Shown one piece after another: positions 8,374-16,230 of a stretch of 33,771 nucleotides of DNA. Made by a program: the position numbers and the translations under genes. Origin of the DNA: Nitrospirota bacterium. GTDB lineage: Bacteria; Nitrospirota; Thermodesulfovibrionia; Thermodesulfovibrionales; UBA6898. The notes beneath the pieces are model-generated. The model saw only the letters and a list, made by a program, of their open reading frames with translations. It did no database searches and was not told the DNA's origin. Numbering within the stretch: position 1 is the stretch's first letter; every line of letters begins with the position of its first letter. The DNA lies in contig JAKAGF010000002.1 in NCBI GenBank assembly GCA_021825805.1, positions 1 through 33,771 of the forward strand. The letters are read 5' to 3'.

Positions 8374-9642
8374 CTATAGAAGCTCCGCGGCTCTCTCCGC
8401 CAGGGCCGAACGGGCGCCCTTTTTCAGATTCAGATAGCAGAAGTTCTCCTCCTGTATAAACTTGTTGATGAGGTAGGCGAGGCCGTTGGAGGCTGCATCC
8501 AGGAAGGGAGAATCGATCTGCTCCAGGTCCCCGGTGAATACCACCTTTGTCCCTTCGCCGCACCTGGTGATGATCGTCTTGACGTCAAGAGGCCGGAGGT
8601 TCTGAGCCTCGTCGATGATGAGATACCGCCGGGGGAGGCTCCTGCCCCTGATATAGGTAAGGGGCTCGATATGCACGATACCCGATTCGATAAGATATTC
8701 TGAACTCTTGTAATGTCCGTTCTTGTCATCCCCTGTTTCAGTCGGCGTTCCGACGATGACGTCGAGATTGTCATAGATGGGCTGCATCCAGGGGAGCAGC
8801 TTCTCCCGGATATCGCCGGGGAGATAGCCCAGGTCATTGCCGAGAGGGACCACGGGACGGCCCACCACAACCTGGTCATAACGCCGTACTGTCTCGGGCA
8901 CGACCCGGTGGTTTGCCTTGGAGCATAGATAGAGACCGGCGGCTATCGCAAGAAGCGTCTTGCCGGTGCCTGCCCGGCCGGTAAGCGCGACTACATCCAC
9001 CTGGTCGGCGAGGAGCGCGTCGATAGCGCACTCCTGCTCCACGTTCTTCGGGCCGATGCCGAGGATAAAACGCTGCCGCCTGATGAGCTGCATGCGGTCG
9101 TCTCCATAGACGCGGAAAATCTTGTCGCCTGTTTTCAGATACCGCACCGACCGTATCCCGTTGGGCGACTCCTCGCCCTCTGATACGTTCCCGTATTTTC
9201 TGAAGACCGTTGTCTTGTCCGTAAGATAGTCCTGCGTCGGAAGCCCAAGCGCGTCCGCCTTGATCCGCACGGAGGTATCCTTTGAGACAAGGATCACCGG
9301 CTTGACGGCCCTGCCCCCGTTTCGGGCCAGGGTTATGGCTGCAGAGATGATCCTGTTGTCATTCGACTCTTTCAGGAGTTTCACCTCCTGGTCCATCATG
9401 ACCTTCAGTGCCCCGCCGCTCGGCAGGGAGACCCCTGCGGAGAGGTTGCCGGCCTCCCTGAAGGAATCGATCAGGCGCAGCGCGTGGCGGGCGGAAAACG
9501 GGATCTCCCCGTTGCCCTTCTTGAGATTGTCCAATTCCTCGATCACGGTAATGGGAAGGACAATATCGTTATCCTGAAAATGGAGGACCGCCTCGGGGTC
9601 GTGGATGAGAACATTGGTATCAAGCACAAAGGTCTTTTTCAT
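8374..9642 (-). CDS. PIN domain plus PhoH-type ATPase
   Basis: A 422-residue protein starting at ATG 9642 (MKKTFVLDTNVLIHDP), preceded by GAGG at about 6 bp; the track start at 9711 adds an unlikely N-terminus. The N-terminal PIN domain (residues 1-140) has the acidic nuclease residues (LDTNVLIHD, VIEELDNLK). The C-terminal PhoH ATPase has Walker A LTGRAGTGKTLLAIAAG and Walker B YLIIDEAQNL. Such PIN-PhoH proteins (PhoH2/YlaK type) are RNA helicase/RNases implicated in RNA turnover. It is divergent from the TlpA-like gene. Confidence 0.93.
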   Translation of the reverse strand: MKKTFVLDTNVLIHDPEAVLHFQDNDIVLPITVIEELDNLKKGNGEIPFSARHALRLIDSFREAGNLSAGVSLPSGGALKVMMDQEVKLLKESNDNRIISAAITLARNGGRAVKPVILVSKDTSVRIKADALGLPTQDYLTDKTTVFRKYGNVSEGEESPNGIRSVRYLKTGDKIFRVYGDDRMQLIRRQRFILGIGPKNVEQECAIDALLADQVDVVALTGRAGTGKTLLAIAAGLYLCSKANHRVVPETVRRYDQVVVGRPVVPLGNDLGYLPGDIREKLLPWMQPIYDNLDVIVGTPTETGDDKNGHYKSSEYLIESGIVHIEPLTYIRGRSLPRRYLIIDEAQNLRPLDVKTIITRCGEGTKVVFTGDLEQIDSPFLDAASNGLAYLINKFIQEENFCYLNLKKGARSALAERAAELL

Positions 9643-9731
9643 CTGGCGCCTCACGGATGGATTTTGGTTATTATAGCAAAAACGCATCTTCTCCCTGTTC
9701 CTTACAATCAAAATGTCTTTTGAAATGTTTC

Positions 9732-9766
9732 ACATACATATCAGCGAAGGCGCTGAAAATGTATGT
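9732..9766. repeat. Imperfect palindrome between phoH-like and tlpA-like genes
   Basis: ACATACAT (9732-9739) pairs with ATGTATGT (9759-9766), and inner CAGCG (9742-9746) pairs with CGCTG (9751-9755) around AAGG. No T-run follows in either direction, so it is not an intrinsic terminator. It sits in the divergent control region and may be an operator or RNA structure. Confidence 0.5.
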
Positions 9767-9844
9767 CATGAAGGCACGGTGACCGACCTCCCGGAGACTT
9801 GCAGATTTTTGATTATAGTTTAGGATATACTTAATCAATAACCT

Positions 9845-10363
9845 ATGAAGCTTTACGGTATCCTCACTGTCATATTTTGCCTCTCGCTTCTCTGCGGCGC
9901 GGGAAATGCGCCAGGCACGGAGACAGGACCTGAGGCAGGGAAGATCGCGCCTTCTTTTACGCTCAAGGATGTCGGCGGCAAGGATGTCTCCCTCTCCTTC
10001 TACAGGGGAAAGGTCGTGCTGCTGAATTTCTGGGCAACGTGGTGCCCGTCCTGCAAGGACGAAATGGTCCCCTTTAATAATATGTATGCAGCCCTAAAGG
10101 ACAAAGGGTTTGTTGTCCTGGCGGTCTCGGTCGATCCTTCGCTTCGTCCGCTGAAGTCTTTTGCCTCTGAAAAGGGGCTTGCCTTTCCGGTCCTGTGGGA
10201 CAAGGACAAGGAGGTCTATTTCGACCTCTACGCGGTCCTCGGCCTTCCGATCACCTTTCTCATCGACCGAAACGGCGTCATAACGGAGAAGATCATCGGA
10301 GACCGGGACTGGTCTTCTCCTGAAATGAAGAACAAGATACAATCCCTCATCAACAGGAAGTGA
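9845..10363 (+). CDS. TlpA/ResA-like periplasmic thioredoxin-fold protein
   Basis: A 172-residue exported protein with a signal sequence (MKLYGILTVIFCLSLLCGAGNA) followed by an AhpC/TSA-thioredoxin domain. The active site is WATWCPSCKDEM (CxxC), and the cis-Pro region reads GLPITFLIDRNG. Members reduce disulfides in the envelope, for example during cytochrome c maturation or oxidative protection. The small lipoprotein gene starts 3 bp after its stop, so they are likely cotranscribed and may share a Cys-containing substrate. Confidence 0.9.
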   Translation: MKLYGILTVIFCLSLLCGAGNAPGTETGPEAGKIAPSFTLKDVGGKDVSLSFYRGKVVLLNFWATWCPSCKDEMVPFNNMYAALKDKGFVVLAVSVDPSLRPLKSFASEKGLAFPVLWDKDKEVYFDLYAVLGLPITFLIDRNGVITEKIIGDRDWSSPEMKNKIQSLINRK

Positions 10364-10366
10364 TAC

Positions 10367-10705
10367 ATGAATAGGTTTATCGGCTTTGCGGTCGTCGCGG
10401 CGCTTGCCGCCGTTGGATGCTCTTCCACGTTCCTCGTGAGCAAGAACGGGCAGGCGTATTTCCTGGGAAGCGATGCGGCTGCGGCCCGCAGGCTCCTCTG
10501 CGACTCAGGGGATTTGAAAAAGATATTGGCCGAGACCAGCCTGCCCGAGCAGACAAAGGGCGATCTCCTTCGCTACTCCTGCTCCGGCGATGGTTCACGG
10601 GAAAAGGTAAAGCAGGTATTCGCGGCCATGACACCCGAACAGCGGAAGGACCTCAGGACCGCGTTCAAGAACAATGACTACGATATAAACTATGTCCACT
10701 GCTGA
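10367..10705 (+). CDS. Small putative lipoprotein
   Basis: A 112-residue protein with a lipoprotein signal (MNRFIGFAVVAALAAVGCSS; lipobox AVGC, Cys18). The mature part is mostly helical with further Cys (LLCDSG, YSCSG, YVHC at the C-terminus). I do not recognise the family. The additional cysteines and the adjacent TlpA-like gene suggest a disulfide-containing envelope protein. It ends TGC-TGA; the TGA is probably the real stop. Confidence 0.75.
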   Translation: MNRFIGFAVVAALAAVGCSSTFLVSKNGQAYFLGSDAAAARRLLCDSGDLKKILAETSLPEQTKGDLLRYSCSGDGSREKVKQVFAAMTPEQRKDLRTAFKNNDYDINYVHC

Positions 10706-11084
10706 GACCCTGTAAACACCTCAGCCGGTCGGCTGTAGAAGAAAAAAAACAAGGCCTTCATCACAGTGGTGAGCGCGTTCATCTCGTCCTTCTTCCTCCC
10801 TGTTGTCATCTGTCCGGTTGTCAGTCTCCATGATACTGTTCCACTGTCTTGCCGAATTGATATCCCGGACAACGCTTTAATATCTCTGAGAAAATCGTGT
10901 ATACTCTGTTCATGGTCTAATAGGTTTTCCCGACTTCTATTATCAAATAAATATAAAAAACAGGCCATATGTCTAAATATTTTTACCGGACACTATTGGG
11001 TTTAATTATATCGTAAAAACAATGTGGTCACCCTTAAAGGCAGGGAAGAGATAGTGTGTTATAATAAAAGACTTATTTCAGCCG
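10706..11084. other. Intergenic stretch with no convincing gene
   Basis: About 380 bp. The ORFs in the track here (for example 10690-10968 minus) begin inside the lipoprotein gene or lack a good start and look like chance frames. There is a CAGCCG-GT-CGGCTG hairpin near 10724-10737, followed by an A-rich run. A TATAAT at 11060-11065 is a plausible -10 box for the gene cluster that follows, without a good -35. Confidence 0.6.
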
Positions 11085-11216
11085 ATGCGCTTGATCGTTA
11101 TTCCGGTGATCGCGCTGGTTGTTTTTGGCGCAGGCATCGGAAAAAGCATCAGGGGGTTCAAAAAGTCCCTGCCCGAGGAGAGCAAACCTGTGCCGGAAAC
11201 TGACAGGCAATACTGA
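11085..11216 (+). CDS. TatA-like membrane microprotein (43 residues)
   Basis: Too short for the track. ATG 11085 reads MRLIVIPVIALVVFGAGIGKSIRGFKKSLPEE and stops at 11214-11216. The hydrophobic helix ending VVFG and the amphipathic GKSIRGFKKSL match TatA/TatE, but the segment between them (normally about 8-10 residues with KLPE) is missing, as is the long acidic tail. It is either a compact TatA paralog, a remnant or a chance resemblance. The stop lies 2 bp before the HAD phosphatase ATG. No Shine-Dalgarno sequence is evident. Confidence 0.5.
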   Translation: MRLIVIPVIALVVFGAGIGKSIRGFKKSLPEESKPVPETDRQY

Positions 11217-11218
11217 CG

Positions 11219-11971
11219 ATGGAACAAAAAAAACCGAGCAGCGTTATACAGAAGCGCCTGAAGGGGGAATTTTTCGTATCCATTGATTTTGACGGGACCG
11301 TAACCGACGCTGATATTACCGATGCGCTCATAAAGGAATTTGCCGGGCCCGGCTGGGAAGAAGCTGAGAGGTTATGGGAGGCCGGCATCATAGGTTCCAG
11401 GGAATGCCTTTTTCGCCAGATGTCGCTCATAGATGCTCCGATGGAAAGGATTATGGAGCATCTGAAAAATTTTTCAGCGAACAAGACCTTCGCGGATTTT
11501 GTCAGATTATTGAGACGGCTCGGCGTGCCCTTCTGTATCATCAGTGACGGTTTCAAGGTCATTATAGACAGACTGTTGTCTGATGCCGGATTGTGTGGAG
11601 TGCCGGTCTGTGCAAACGAGTTGATCGCTGATGAAAACGGACTTAAAGCTGTTTTTCCACATGCGGTCGGGCATTGCACTTCAGGTCTTTGCAAATGCGG
11701 GATTGCGAGTGAGAAAAGCAACGGACTTCCTGTCATACATATTGGCGACGGCAGGAGCGATTTCTGTCTTGCGGAAAAGGCGGCGTATGTTTTTTCAAAG
11801 GGCAGGCTGACCGATTTCTGTAACAGCAGGGGCATATGCCATACCCCTTTCGATGATTTCACTGTAATCGGCCAAAACCTGATGGCCCTGAGGATGATGA
11901 AGGAACCCCTTATCGCAGCCGGCACAAAAGACCCTCAAAAGGCATATAGCGATTTGAGATTGGAAATATGA
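11219..11971 (+). CDS. HAD-superfamily phosphatase, MtnX/phosphoserine-phosphatase-like
   Basis: A 250-residue cytosolic phosphatase. Motif I is SIDFDGTVTDADI (nucleophile and acid/base Asp), motif II ISDGF, and motif III/IV HIGDGRSDFCLAEKA. The helical cap between residues 30 and 85 resembles MtnX and SerB-type HAD-IB enzymes. The substrate is probably a small phosphorylated metabolite. Its stop overlaps the aminotransferase start (ATGA at 11968), so the two likely act in one pathway, e.g. dephosphorylating an intermediate that is then aminated or after amination. Not a true serB by context. Confidence 0.82.
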   Translation: MEQKKPSSVIQKRLKGEFFVSIDFDGTVTDADITDALIKEFAGPGWEEAERLWEAGIIGSRECLFRQMSLIDAPMERIMEHLKNFSANKTFADFVRLLRRLGVPFCIISDGFKVIIDRLLSDAGLCGVPVCANELIADENGLKAVFPHAVGHCTSGLCKCGIASEKSNGLPVIHIGDGRSDFCLAEKAAYVFSKGRLTDFCNSRGICHTPFDDFTVIGQNLMALRMMKEPLIAAGTKDPQKAYSDLRLEI

Positions 11972-13350
11972 AATCCAAAGAATTAACAGCAGAAGACCTT
12001 TTAAAGCTGGAGGCAAAATACTGCTCTTACGGAGATACAGTCCATTACCTGGACGAGCAGATCATTTTTGACAGGTGTGAGGGTCCGTGGCTGTTCGATA
12101 TGCAGGGCAACAAATTTCTGGATATGCAGATGTGGTATTCAGCGGTCAACTTCGGCTACAGGAATAAGGATATAGAGGAAGCCCATAACAGACAGATGGC
12201 CTCTCTTCCGCAGGTCGCCTCCCAGTACCTGCATAAAGGGAAAATACTCCTTGCCTCGACAATCGCGAAGGAGACTGAGAAGAGACTTGGAATGAAAGGG
12301 AGGGTCCATTTCAATGTCGGCGGCGCCCAGGCGATTGAAGACAGCCTGAAACTTGTTCGCAATTTCAAAAAAGGCAAGACACTGATGTTCGCTTTTATGG
12401 GCGGTTATCACGGTCGCACCCTTGCAGCTTCCGAGATAACCAGCAGTTTCAGGTACAGGAAGAGATTCGGCCATTTTTCGAACAGGGCCGCCTTCATCCC
12501 TTATCCATACTGTTTCAGGTGCTTTTACGGTCTGGACCCCAAAAAATGCGGTTATGAATGCGTGAAGCAGTTTGAAAAACTCTTTGAGACTGAATATTAC
12601 GGGGTGATTGACTCAAAGGACAAGGAGGTTGAATACGCTGCTTTTTATGTCGAGCCTGTTCAGGCAACAGGCGGCTACATAACCCCTCCTCCCGAATATT
12701 TTCAAAGGCTCTCGGAAATACTCAGCAGGTACGGCGTCCTGCTTGTGGATGACGAAATTCAGATGGGTTTTTACAGGACAGGCAAACTCTGGGCCATGGA
12801 GCATTATAATGTGAAGCCCGACATAATCGCCTTTGCAAAAGCCCTCACAAACGGTTTAAACCCGTTATCAGGCCTCTGGGCCAAAGAAGAGCTTATCAAT
12901 CCGAAGACATTCCCTCCAGGCTCCACGCATTCCACCTTCTCCAGCAATCCCCTCGGCACTGCAGCGGGGCTCGCTGTTATGGAATTCATAGGGAAAAACA
13001 ACCTTGAAAAGAGCGTGCCTGAGAAAGGCGCATATCTTTTGTCCAGGCTGAAAAAATTGCAAAAGAAACATAAGGTGATCGGAGATGTGGACGGGCTCGG
13101 CCTTGCGCTTAGGGTTGAGATGACGAAGTCCGACGGGTTTACGCCTGACAGGACGCTCACAGACAGGATCTTCCAGGAAGGAATGAAAGGCGGCATAGAT
13201 GTCGGCGGCAGGAAATACGGCCTTGTGCTTGATGTCGGCGGCTACTATAAAAATATCTTCACGCTTGCTCCAGCGTTGACTATAACGCTCAAAGAAATTG
13301 ACCTGTTCGCGGAGCTTTTTGAAAAACTGCTGAAAAGGTGCGCGGTGTGA
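11968..13350 (+). CDS. Class III PLP-dependent aminotransferase
   Basis: A 460-residue aminotransferase of the ornithine/4-aminobutyrate type. Visible motifs are NVGGAQAIEDSLKLVR (phosphate contact), FMGGYHGRTLAASE, VDDEIQMGFYRTGKLWA (Asp for the PLP ring nitrogen) and IIAFAKALTNG with the PLP Lys at about residue 291. The Cys-rich YCFRCFYGLDPKKCGYEC insert is common in this class. It transfers an amino group to an aldehyde or ketone, substrate unknown. Co-directional and overlapping with the HAD phosphatase gene. Confidence 0.9.
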   Translation: MKSKELTAEDLLKLEAKYCSYGDTVHYLDEQIIFDRCEGPWLFDMQGNKFLDMQMWYSAVNFGYRNKDIEEAHNRQMASLPQVASQYLHKGKILLASTIAKETEKRLGMKGRVHFNVGGAQAIEDSLKLVRNFKKGKTLMFAFMGGYHGRTLAASEITSSFRYRKRFGHFSNRAAFIPYPYCFRCFYGLDPKKCGYECVKQFEKLFETEYYGVIDSKDKEVEYAAFYVEPVQATGGYITPPPEYFQRLSEILSRYGVLLVDDEIQMGFYRTGKLWAMEHYNVKPDIIAFAKALTNGLNPLSGLWAKEELINPKTFPPGSTHSTFSSNPLGTAAGLAVMEFIGKNNLEKSVPEKGAYLLSRLKKLQKKHKVIGDVDGLGLALRVEMTKSDGFTPDRTLTDRIFQEGMKGGIDVGGRKYGLVLDVGGYYKNIFTLAPALTITLKEIDLFAELFEKLLKRCAV

Positions 13351-13370
13351 TGTCATGCGTGGGATAATAT

Positions 13371-13733
13371 ATGTCGCTCATTAAATGGGCTCCGCTCTTT
13401 ATACTTGGCGCGTCCATGGAAAGTGTCGCGCAGATCTGCCTGAAAAAGGGCGCTGTCGCCCACCAGGAGATCAGCGGCCCGGCATACTATTTCAAGCTTT
13501 TAAAGAACAAGTGGGTCATAACGGGGATACTTTCATATTTTGTAGAGATGGTCATATGGATTGTTCTGCTCTCTTATATTCCCCTCTCGGTTGCATTTCC
13601 GCTTACAGGCATTCAAAAAATAATAATAATACTTTTCTCAGTATTTGTTCTCAAGGAACATGTCAGCAATACAGAGTGGCTCGGCGTCGGAATAACAGCG
13701 CTGGGGATTGCAGTGATAGTCCAGGCCGGGTGA
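13371..13733 (+). CDS. Small four-helix DMT-superfamily transporter (SMR/EamA/ArnE-like)
   Basis: A 120-residue integral membrane protein with four predicted helices (APLFILGASMESVAQICL, WVITGILSYFVEMVIWIVLLSYI, SVAFPLTGIQKIIIILFSVFVL, WLGVGITALGIAVIV). The Glu in the first helix and the PLT motif are typical of the small multidrug/ArnE-type group. In this cluster it more plausibly exports or flips the pathway product than confers drug resistance, but this is inferred. Follows the aminotransferase by 20 bp. Confidence 0.8.
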   Translation: MSLIKWAPLFILGASMESVAQICLKKGAVAHQEISGPAYYFKLLKNKWVITGILSYFVEMVIWIVLLSYIPLSVAFPLTGIQKIIIILFSVFVLKEHVSNTEWLGVGITALGIAVIVQAG

Positions 13734-13747
13734 CCTCAACACGTTAC

Positions 13748-13777
13748 ATGGTCAACTGATAAATGGTCAACTGATAA
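13748..13777. repeat. Perfect 15-bp tandem duplication
   Basis: ATGGTCAACTGATAA occurs twice back to back. Each unit reads Met-Val-Asn-stop-stop. It lies in the gap between the transporter and ACP genes. Probably replication slippage. Confidence 0.8.
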
Positions 13778-13826
13778 AATAATGATATTAAGGGTCTCAT
13801 AATAGAATGCACATCATATGACCGTC

Positions 13827-13889
13827 ATTCCCGCGGTTCGTATAAGCGGGAATCCAGTCTCTGGATGCCCGACTGAAGTCCTCGGGCAT
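13827..13889. repeat. REP-like paired palindromes
   Basis: ATTCCCGC (13827-13834) pairs with GCGGGAAT (13846-13853), and ATGCCCGA (13865-13872) with TCGGGCAT (13882-13889), embedded in GTCATTCCCGC...GCGGGAATCCAG wording. Such elements occur as dispersed extragenic repeats in many bacterial genomes. It may stabilise or partly terminate the upstream mRNA. The rest of the gap (13734-13930) holds nothing else recognisable. Confidence 0.65.
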
Positions 13890-13940
13890 GACAGACTTTT
13901 GAAAATACTATTTTGAGACTGTTAATAAGTGGAGAGGAAT

Positions 13941-14183
13941 ATGTCTACTTCGGACAGATTAAAGAAGCTTTTTGTTGAAAACCTTGAACTCAGGGAAGAC
14001 GCGCTTTCCCCGGAGGTTACACTTGAAAGCCTCGGTCTCGATTCCCTTGATAAAATAGAATTCATGTTCGCTATCGAAGATGAGTTCAAGATAAAGGTCC
14101 CGGAGAGAGACGTAAAAATAAACACCATCCAGGATTTGATTGATATAATCGACAAATTTGTTTCGGAGAAGAAACAGGGGTAG
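13941..14183 (+). CDS. Acyl carrier protein
   Basis: An 80-residue acidic helical protein with the phosphopantetheine site LGLDSLDKIEFMFAIEDEF (Ser in DSL). The start at ATG 13941 is supported by GGAGAGG (13931-13937); the track start 13929 is a GTG inside that site. It carries acyl or other thioester intermediates. It lies 18 bp upstream of a ketosynthase gene, so it is probably a dedicated ACP for this cluster rather than the main fatty-acid ACP. Confidence 0.93.
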   Translation: MSTSDRLKKLFVENLELREDALSPEVTLESLGLDSLDKIEFMFAIEDEFKIKVPERDVKINTIQDLIDIIDKFVSEKKQG

Positions 14184-14201
14184 ATTGTCAGGAGTTGATA
14201 A

Positions 14202-15431
14202 TTGAAAAAAGTGGCGGTGACAGGGCTGGGGATAATCTCACCCCTTGGAAACAGTCCCGAGGTCTTTTATGACAACCTGATTGCAGGCAGATCAGGGGTC
14301 AGGAGAACCTCTTCGGAAAATTCGCCTCAAGGCTCAACATACCTGGCTGCGCCGGCTGATTTTAATACATCTGACCATTTTTCAAAAAAGCAGGCTGGGA
14401 TTCTTGACAGGACAAGTCAGCTTGCGCTTGCTGCCGCGTCGCAGGCATGGAGCGATTCAGGGACATTTCTTGACGGGGCTGAAAAAGAGCGCGCCGGGGT
14501 TTACTTCGGCACAGGCATGGGCGGGGCCAGTTCTTTGGACGAAGCCTTTTTCCAGCTCTACAAAAAAGAGGTCTCAAGGGTAAGCCCGCTTTCTATCATA
14601 AAGATAATGAGCAACGCTCCCGCGTCCCACATCTCTATTAAGTACGGTCTTTCAGGTCCGTGCCTGACCTTTTCGACTGCCTGCTCATCTTCAGCCGTAG
14701 CCATAGGCGAGGCCTTCCGCCGGATCAAGGCGGGCTGCTGCGATGTCATGCTTGCAGGCGGCTCTGAGTGCCTTCTTACATATGTCTCTTTCAAGTGCTG
14801 GGAATCCTTAGGCGTATTGGCTGTAGAGGACCCGGAAGACCCGTCGTCTTCATGCAGACCCTTCTCAAAGGACAGGACCGGCTTTGTCCTCGGGGAAGGG
14901 GCGGCAGTCGTAGTGCTTGAGGAAATGGAGAGGGCAAGGAGACGCGGCGCAAAGATTTACGGCGAGCTTGCAGGATACGGGGCTGCCTGCGATGCATATC
15001 ATATAACCGCCCCCTCGGTTACAGGCCAGTCAAGGACCATGAGGCTGGCGATGGAAGAGGCCGGGGCTGGGATTGACGATATAGACTACATCAATGCGCA
15101 TGGAACAGCCACTGTGCTTAATGACTCGGTCGAAACCCAGGCCATTAAAACGGTGTTCGGCGAAAGGGCCTATAAAATACCGGTAAGTTCTACAAAATCC
15201 ATGCACGGGCACTTGATGGGCGCGGGCGGCGCAATCGAGTTTGTCACTTCTTTGCTTGCGATAAAAAACAGGAGCATACCGCCTACCGCAAATCTAAGGG
15301 TCCCTGACCCGGAATGCGACCTCGATTATGTCCCGAATATTGGAAGAACAGGGCTGGAAATCAAAACTGTGATGTCAAACTCTTTTGCCTTCGGCGGAAC
15401 CAACTCGGTACTTATTGCCAGAGAAGCATGA
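14202..15431 (+). CDS. Beta-ketoacyl-ACP synthase, FabF/KAS II-like
   Basis: A 409-residue condensing enzyme starting at TTG 14202, supported by AGGAG about 8 bp upstream and a standard KKVAVTGLGIISPLG N-terminus. The Cys-His-His triad is complete: STACSSS (Cys161), NAHGTATVLND and STKSMHGHLMGAGG, with the C-terminal FGGTNS loop. It extends an ACP-bound acyl chain by decarboxylative condensation. The single KAS with its own ACP and no reductase or dehydratase nearby suggests one specialised condensation, with other steps borrowed from primary metabolism. Confidence 0.93.
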   Translation: MKKVAVTGLGIISPLGNSPEVFYDNLIAGRSGVRRTSSENSPQGSTYLAAPADFNTSDHFSKKQAGILDRTSQLALAAASQAWSDSGTFLDGAEKERAGVYFGTGMGGASSLDEAFFQLYKKEVSRVSPLSIIKIMSNAPASHISIKYGLSGPCLTFSTACSSSAVAIGEAFRRIKAGCCDVMLAGGSECLLTYVSFKCWESLGVLAVEDPEDPSSSCRPFSKDRTGFVLGEGAAVVVLEEMERARRRGAKIYGELAGYGAACDAYHITAPSVTGQSRTMRLAMEEAGAGIDDIDYINAHGTATVLNDSVETQAIKTVFGERAYKIPVSSTKSMHGHLMGAGGAIEFVTSLLAIKNRSIPPTANLRVPDPECDLDYVPNIGRTGLEIKTVMSNSFAFGGTNSVLIAREA

Positions 15432-16222
15432 CCGACTACAAGATAGACCTCAACGGAGGCGACCACGCGGTACTGCTTATCCACGGCCTGACAGGCAGCC
15501 CCTTTGAACTCAAGCCCCTCGCCAAGAAACTCAACAAGGCCGGTTTTAGTGTGAAAGGCCCGTGTCTGGCAGGGCATTGCAGGACACTGGATGAACTCAA
15601 GGGCACGAGCTGGCAGGACTGGTATGGCACGGTTCATGCGACCTTCAAGGAATTAAAACGCAACTACAGGAATGTATCGGTTTCCGGGCTGTGCATGGGT
15701 TCGCTCTTCGCCTTGTACCTTGCGGCTGAGGTCCAGGAGGAGGTCTCATCAATAGCGCTCCTGTCCACGACCCTTTTTTATGACGGCTGGAGCCTGCCCT
15801 GGTACAAGTTTCTGCTGCCCCTGTCATACTATCCTCCGTTCAAATATTTTTATTCTTATGCGGAGCGCGAGCCTTACGGGATAAAAGACGAACGCATGAG
15901 GAAGCAGATAGCTCTTGCCCTGCGGGAAGGGTCAATAGCGCATCCGGAATTCCCGGCGCAATGCATACGCGAATTATTCATGCTCATAAAAGAAGTCAGG
16001 AAGATCCTTCCAAAGGTGGAGGCCCCGGCGCTGATCCTTCATGCGCTCGAAGATGACCTTGCAAGCATAAAAAATGCCGATTATGTTGAGTCTCATATAG
16101 GTTCGTCAGATGTGCGCAAGGTGTACATCGAGGACTCTTATCATATGCTGACACTGGACCACCAGAAAAACCTCGTGGCTGAAGAGGTCATAAATTTTTT
16201 CAGGAACCATTCCCGAAAATAA
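15428..16222 (+). CDS. Alpha/beta-hydrolase with cysteine nucleophile
   Basis: A 264-residue protein whose real start is ATG 15428, overlapping the KAS stop (ATGA); the track ORF starts upstream inside KAS. The oxyanion segment LLIHGLTGSPFELKPLA and the fold match Est30/monoacylglycerol-lipase-like enzymes. The nucleophile elbow reads SGLCMGS, with Cys89 where most have Ser. Asp (HALEDDLASIKNADYV) and His (DSYHMLTLDHQ) of the triad are present. Cys-nucleophile relatives include dienelactone hydrolase and PHA synthases, so it may hydrolyse or transfer an acyl thioester from the cluster ACP. Confidence 0.88.
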   Translation: MTDYKIDLNGGDHAVLLIHGLTGSPFELKPLAKKLNKAGFSVKGPCLAGHCRTLDELKGTSWQDWYGTVHATFKELKRNYRNVSVSGLCMGSLFALYLAAEVQEEVSSIALLSTTLFYDGWSLPWYKFLLPLSYYPPFKYFYSYAEREPYGIKDERMRKQIALALREGSIAHPEFPAQCIRELFMLIKEVRKILPKVEAPALILHALEDDLASIKNADYVESHIGSSDVRKVYIEDSYHMLTLDHQKNLVAEEVINFFRNHSRK

Positions 16223-16230
16223 GCGGGTAT

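Noticed and set aside
10700-10745. TGC-TGA at the lipoprotein end followed by 10 more in-frame codons (DPVNTSAGRL, then TAG)
   Set aside because: A Cys-Sec read-through was considered, but the extension is short and not family-like, and no convincing hairpin sits at the right place. Normal termination is simpler.
10690-10968. 92-residue minus-strand ORF in the gap after the lipoprotein gene
   Set aside because: It overlaps the lipoprotein gene end, has no ribosome binding site and no recognisable domain; probably a chance frame.
13748-13777. Tandem ATG-GTC-AAC-stop-stop units as regulatory minigenes
   Set aside because: No ribosome binding site precedes either unit; a slippage duplication is the simpler reading.
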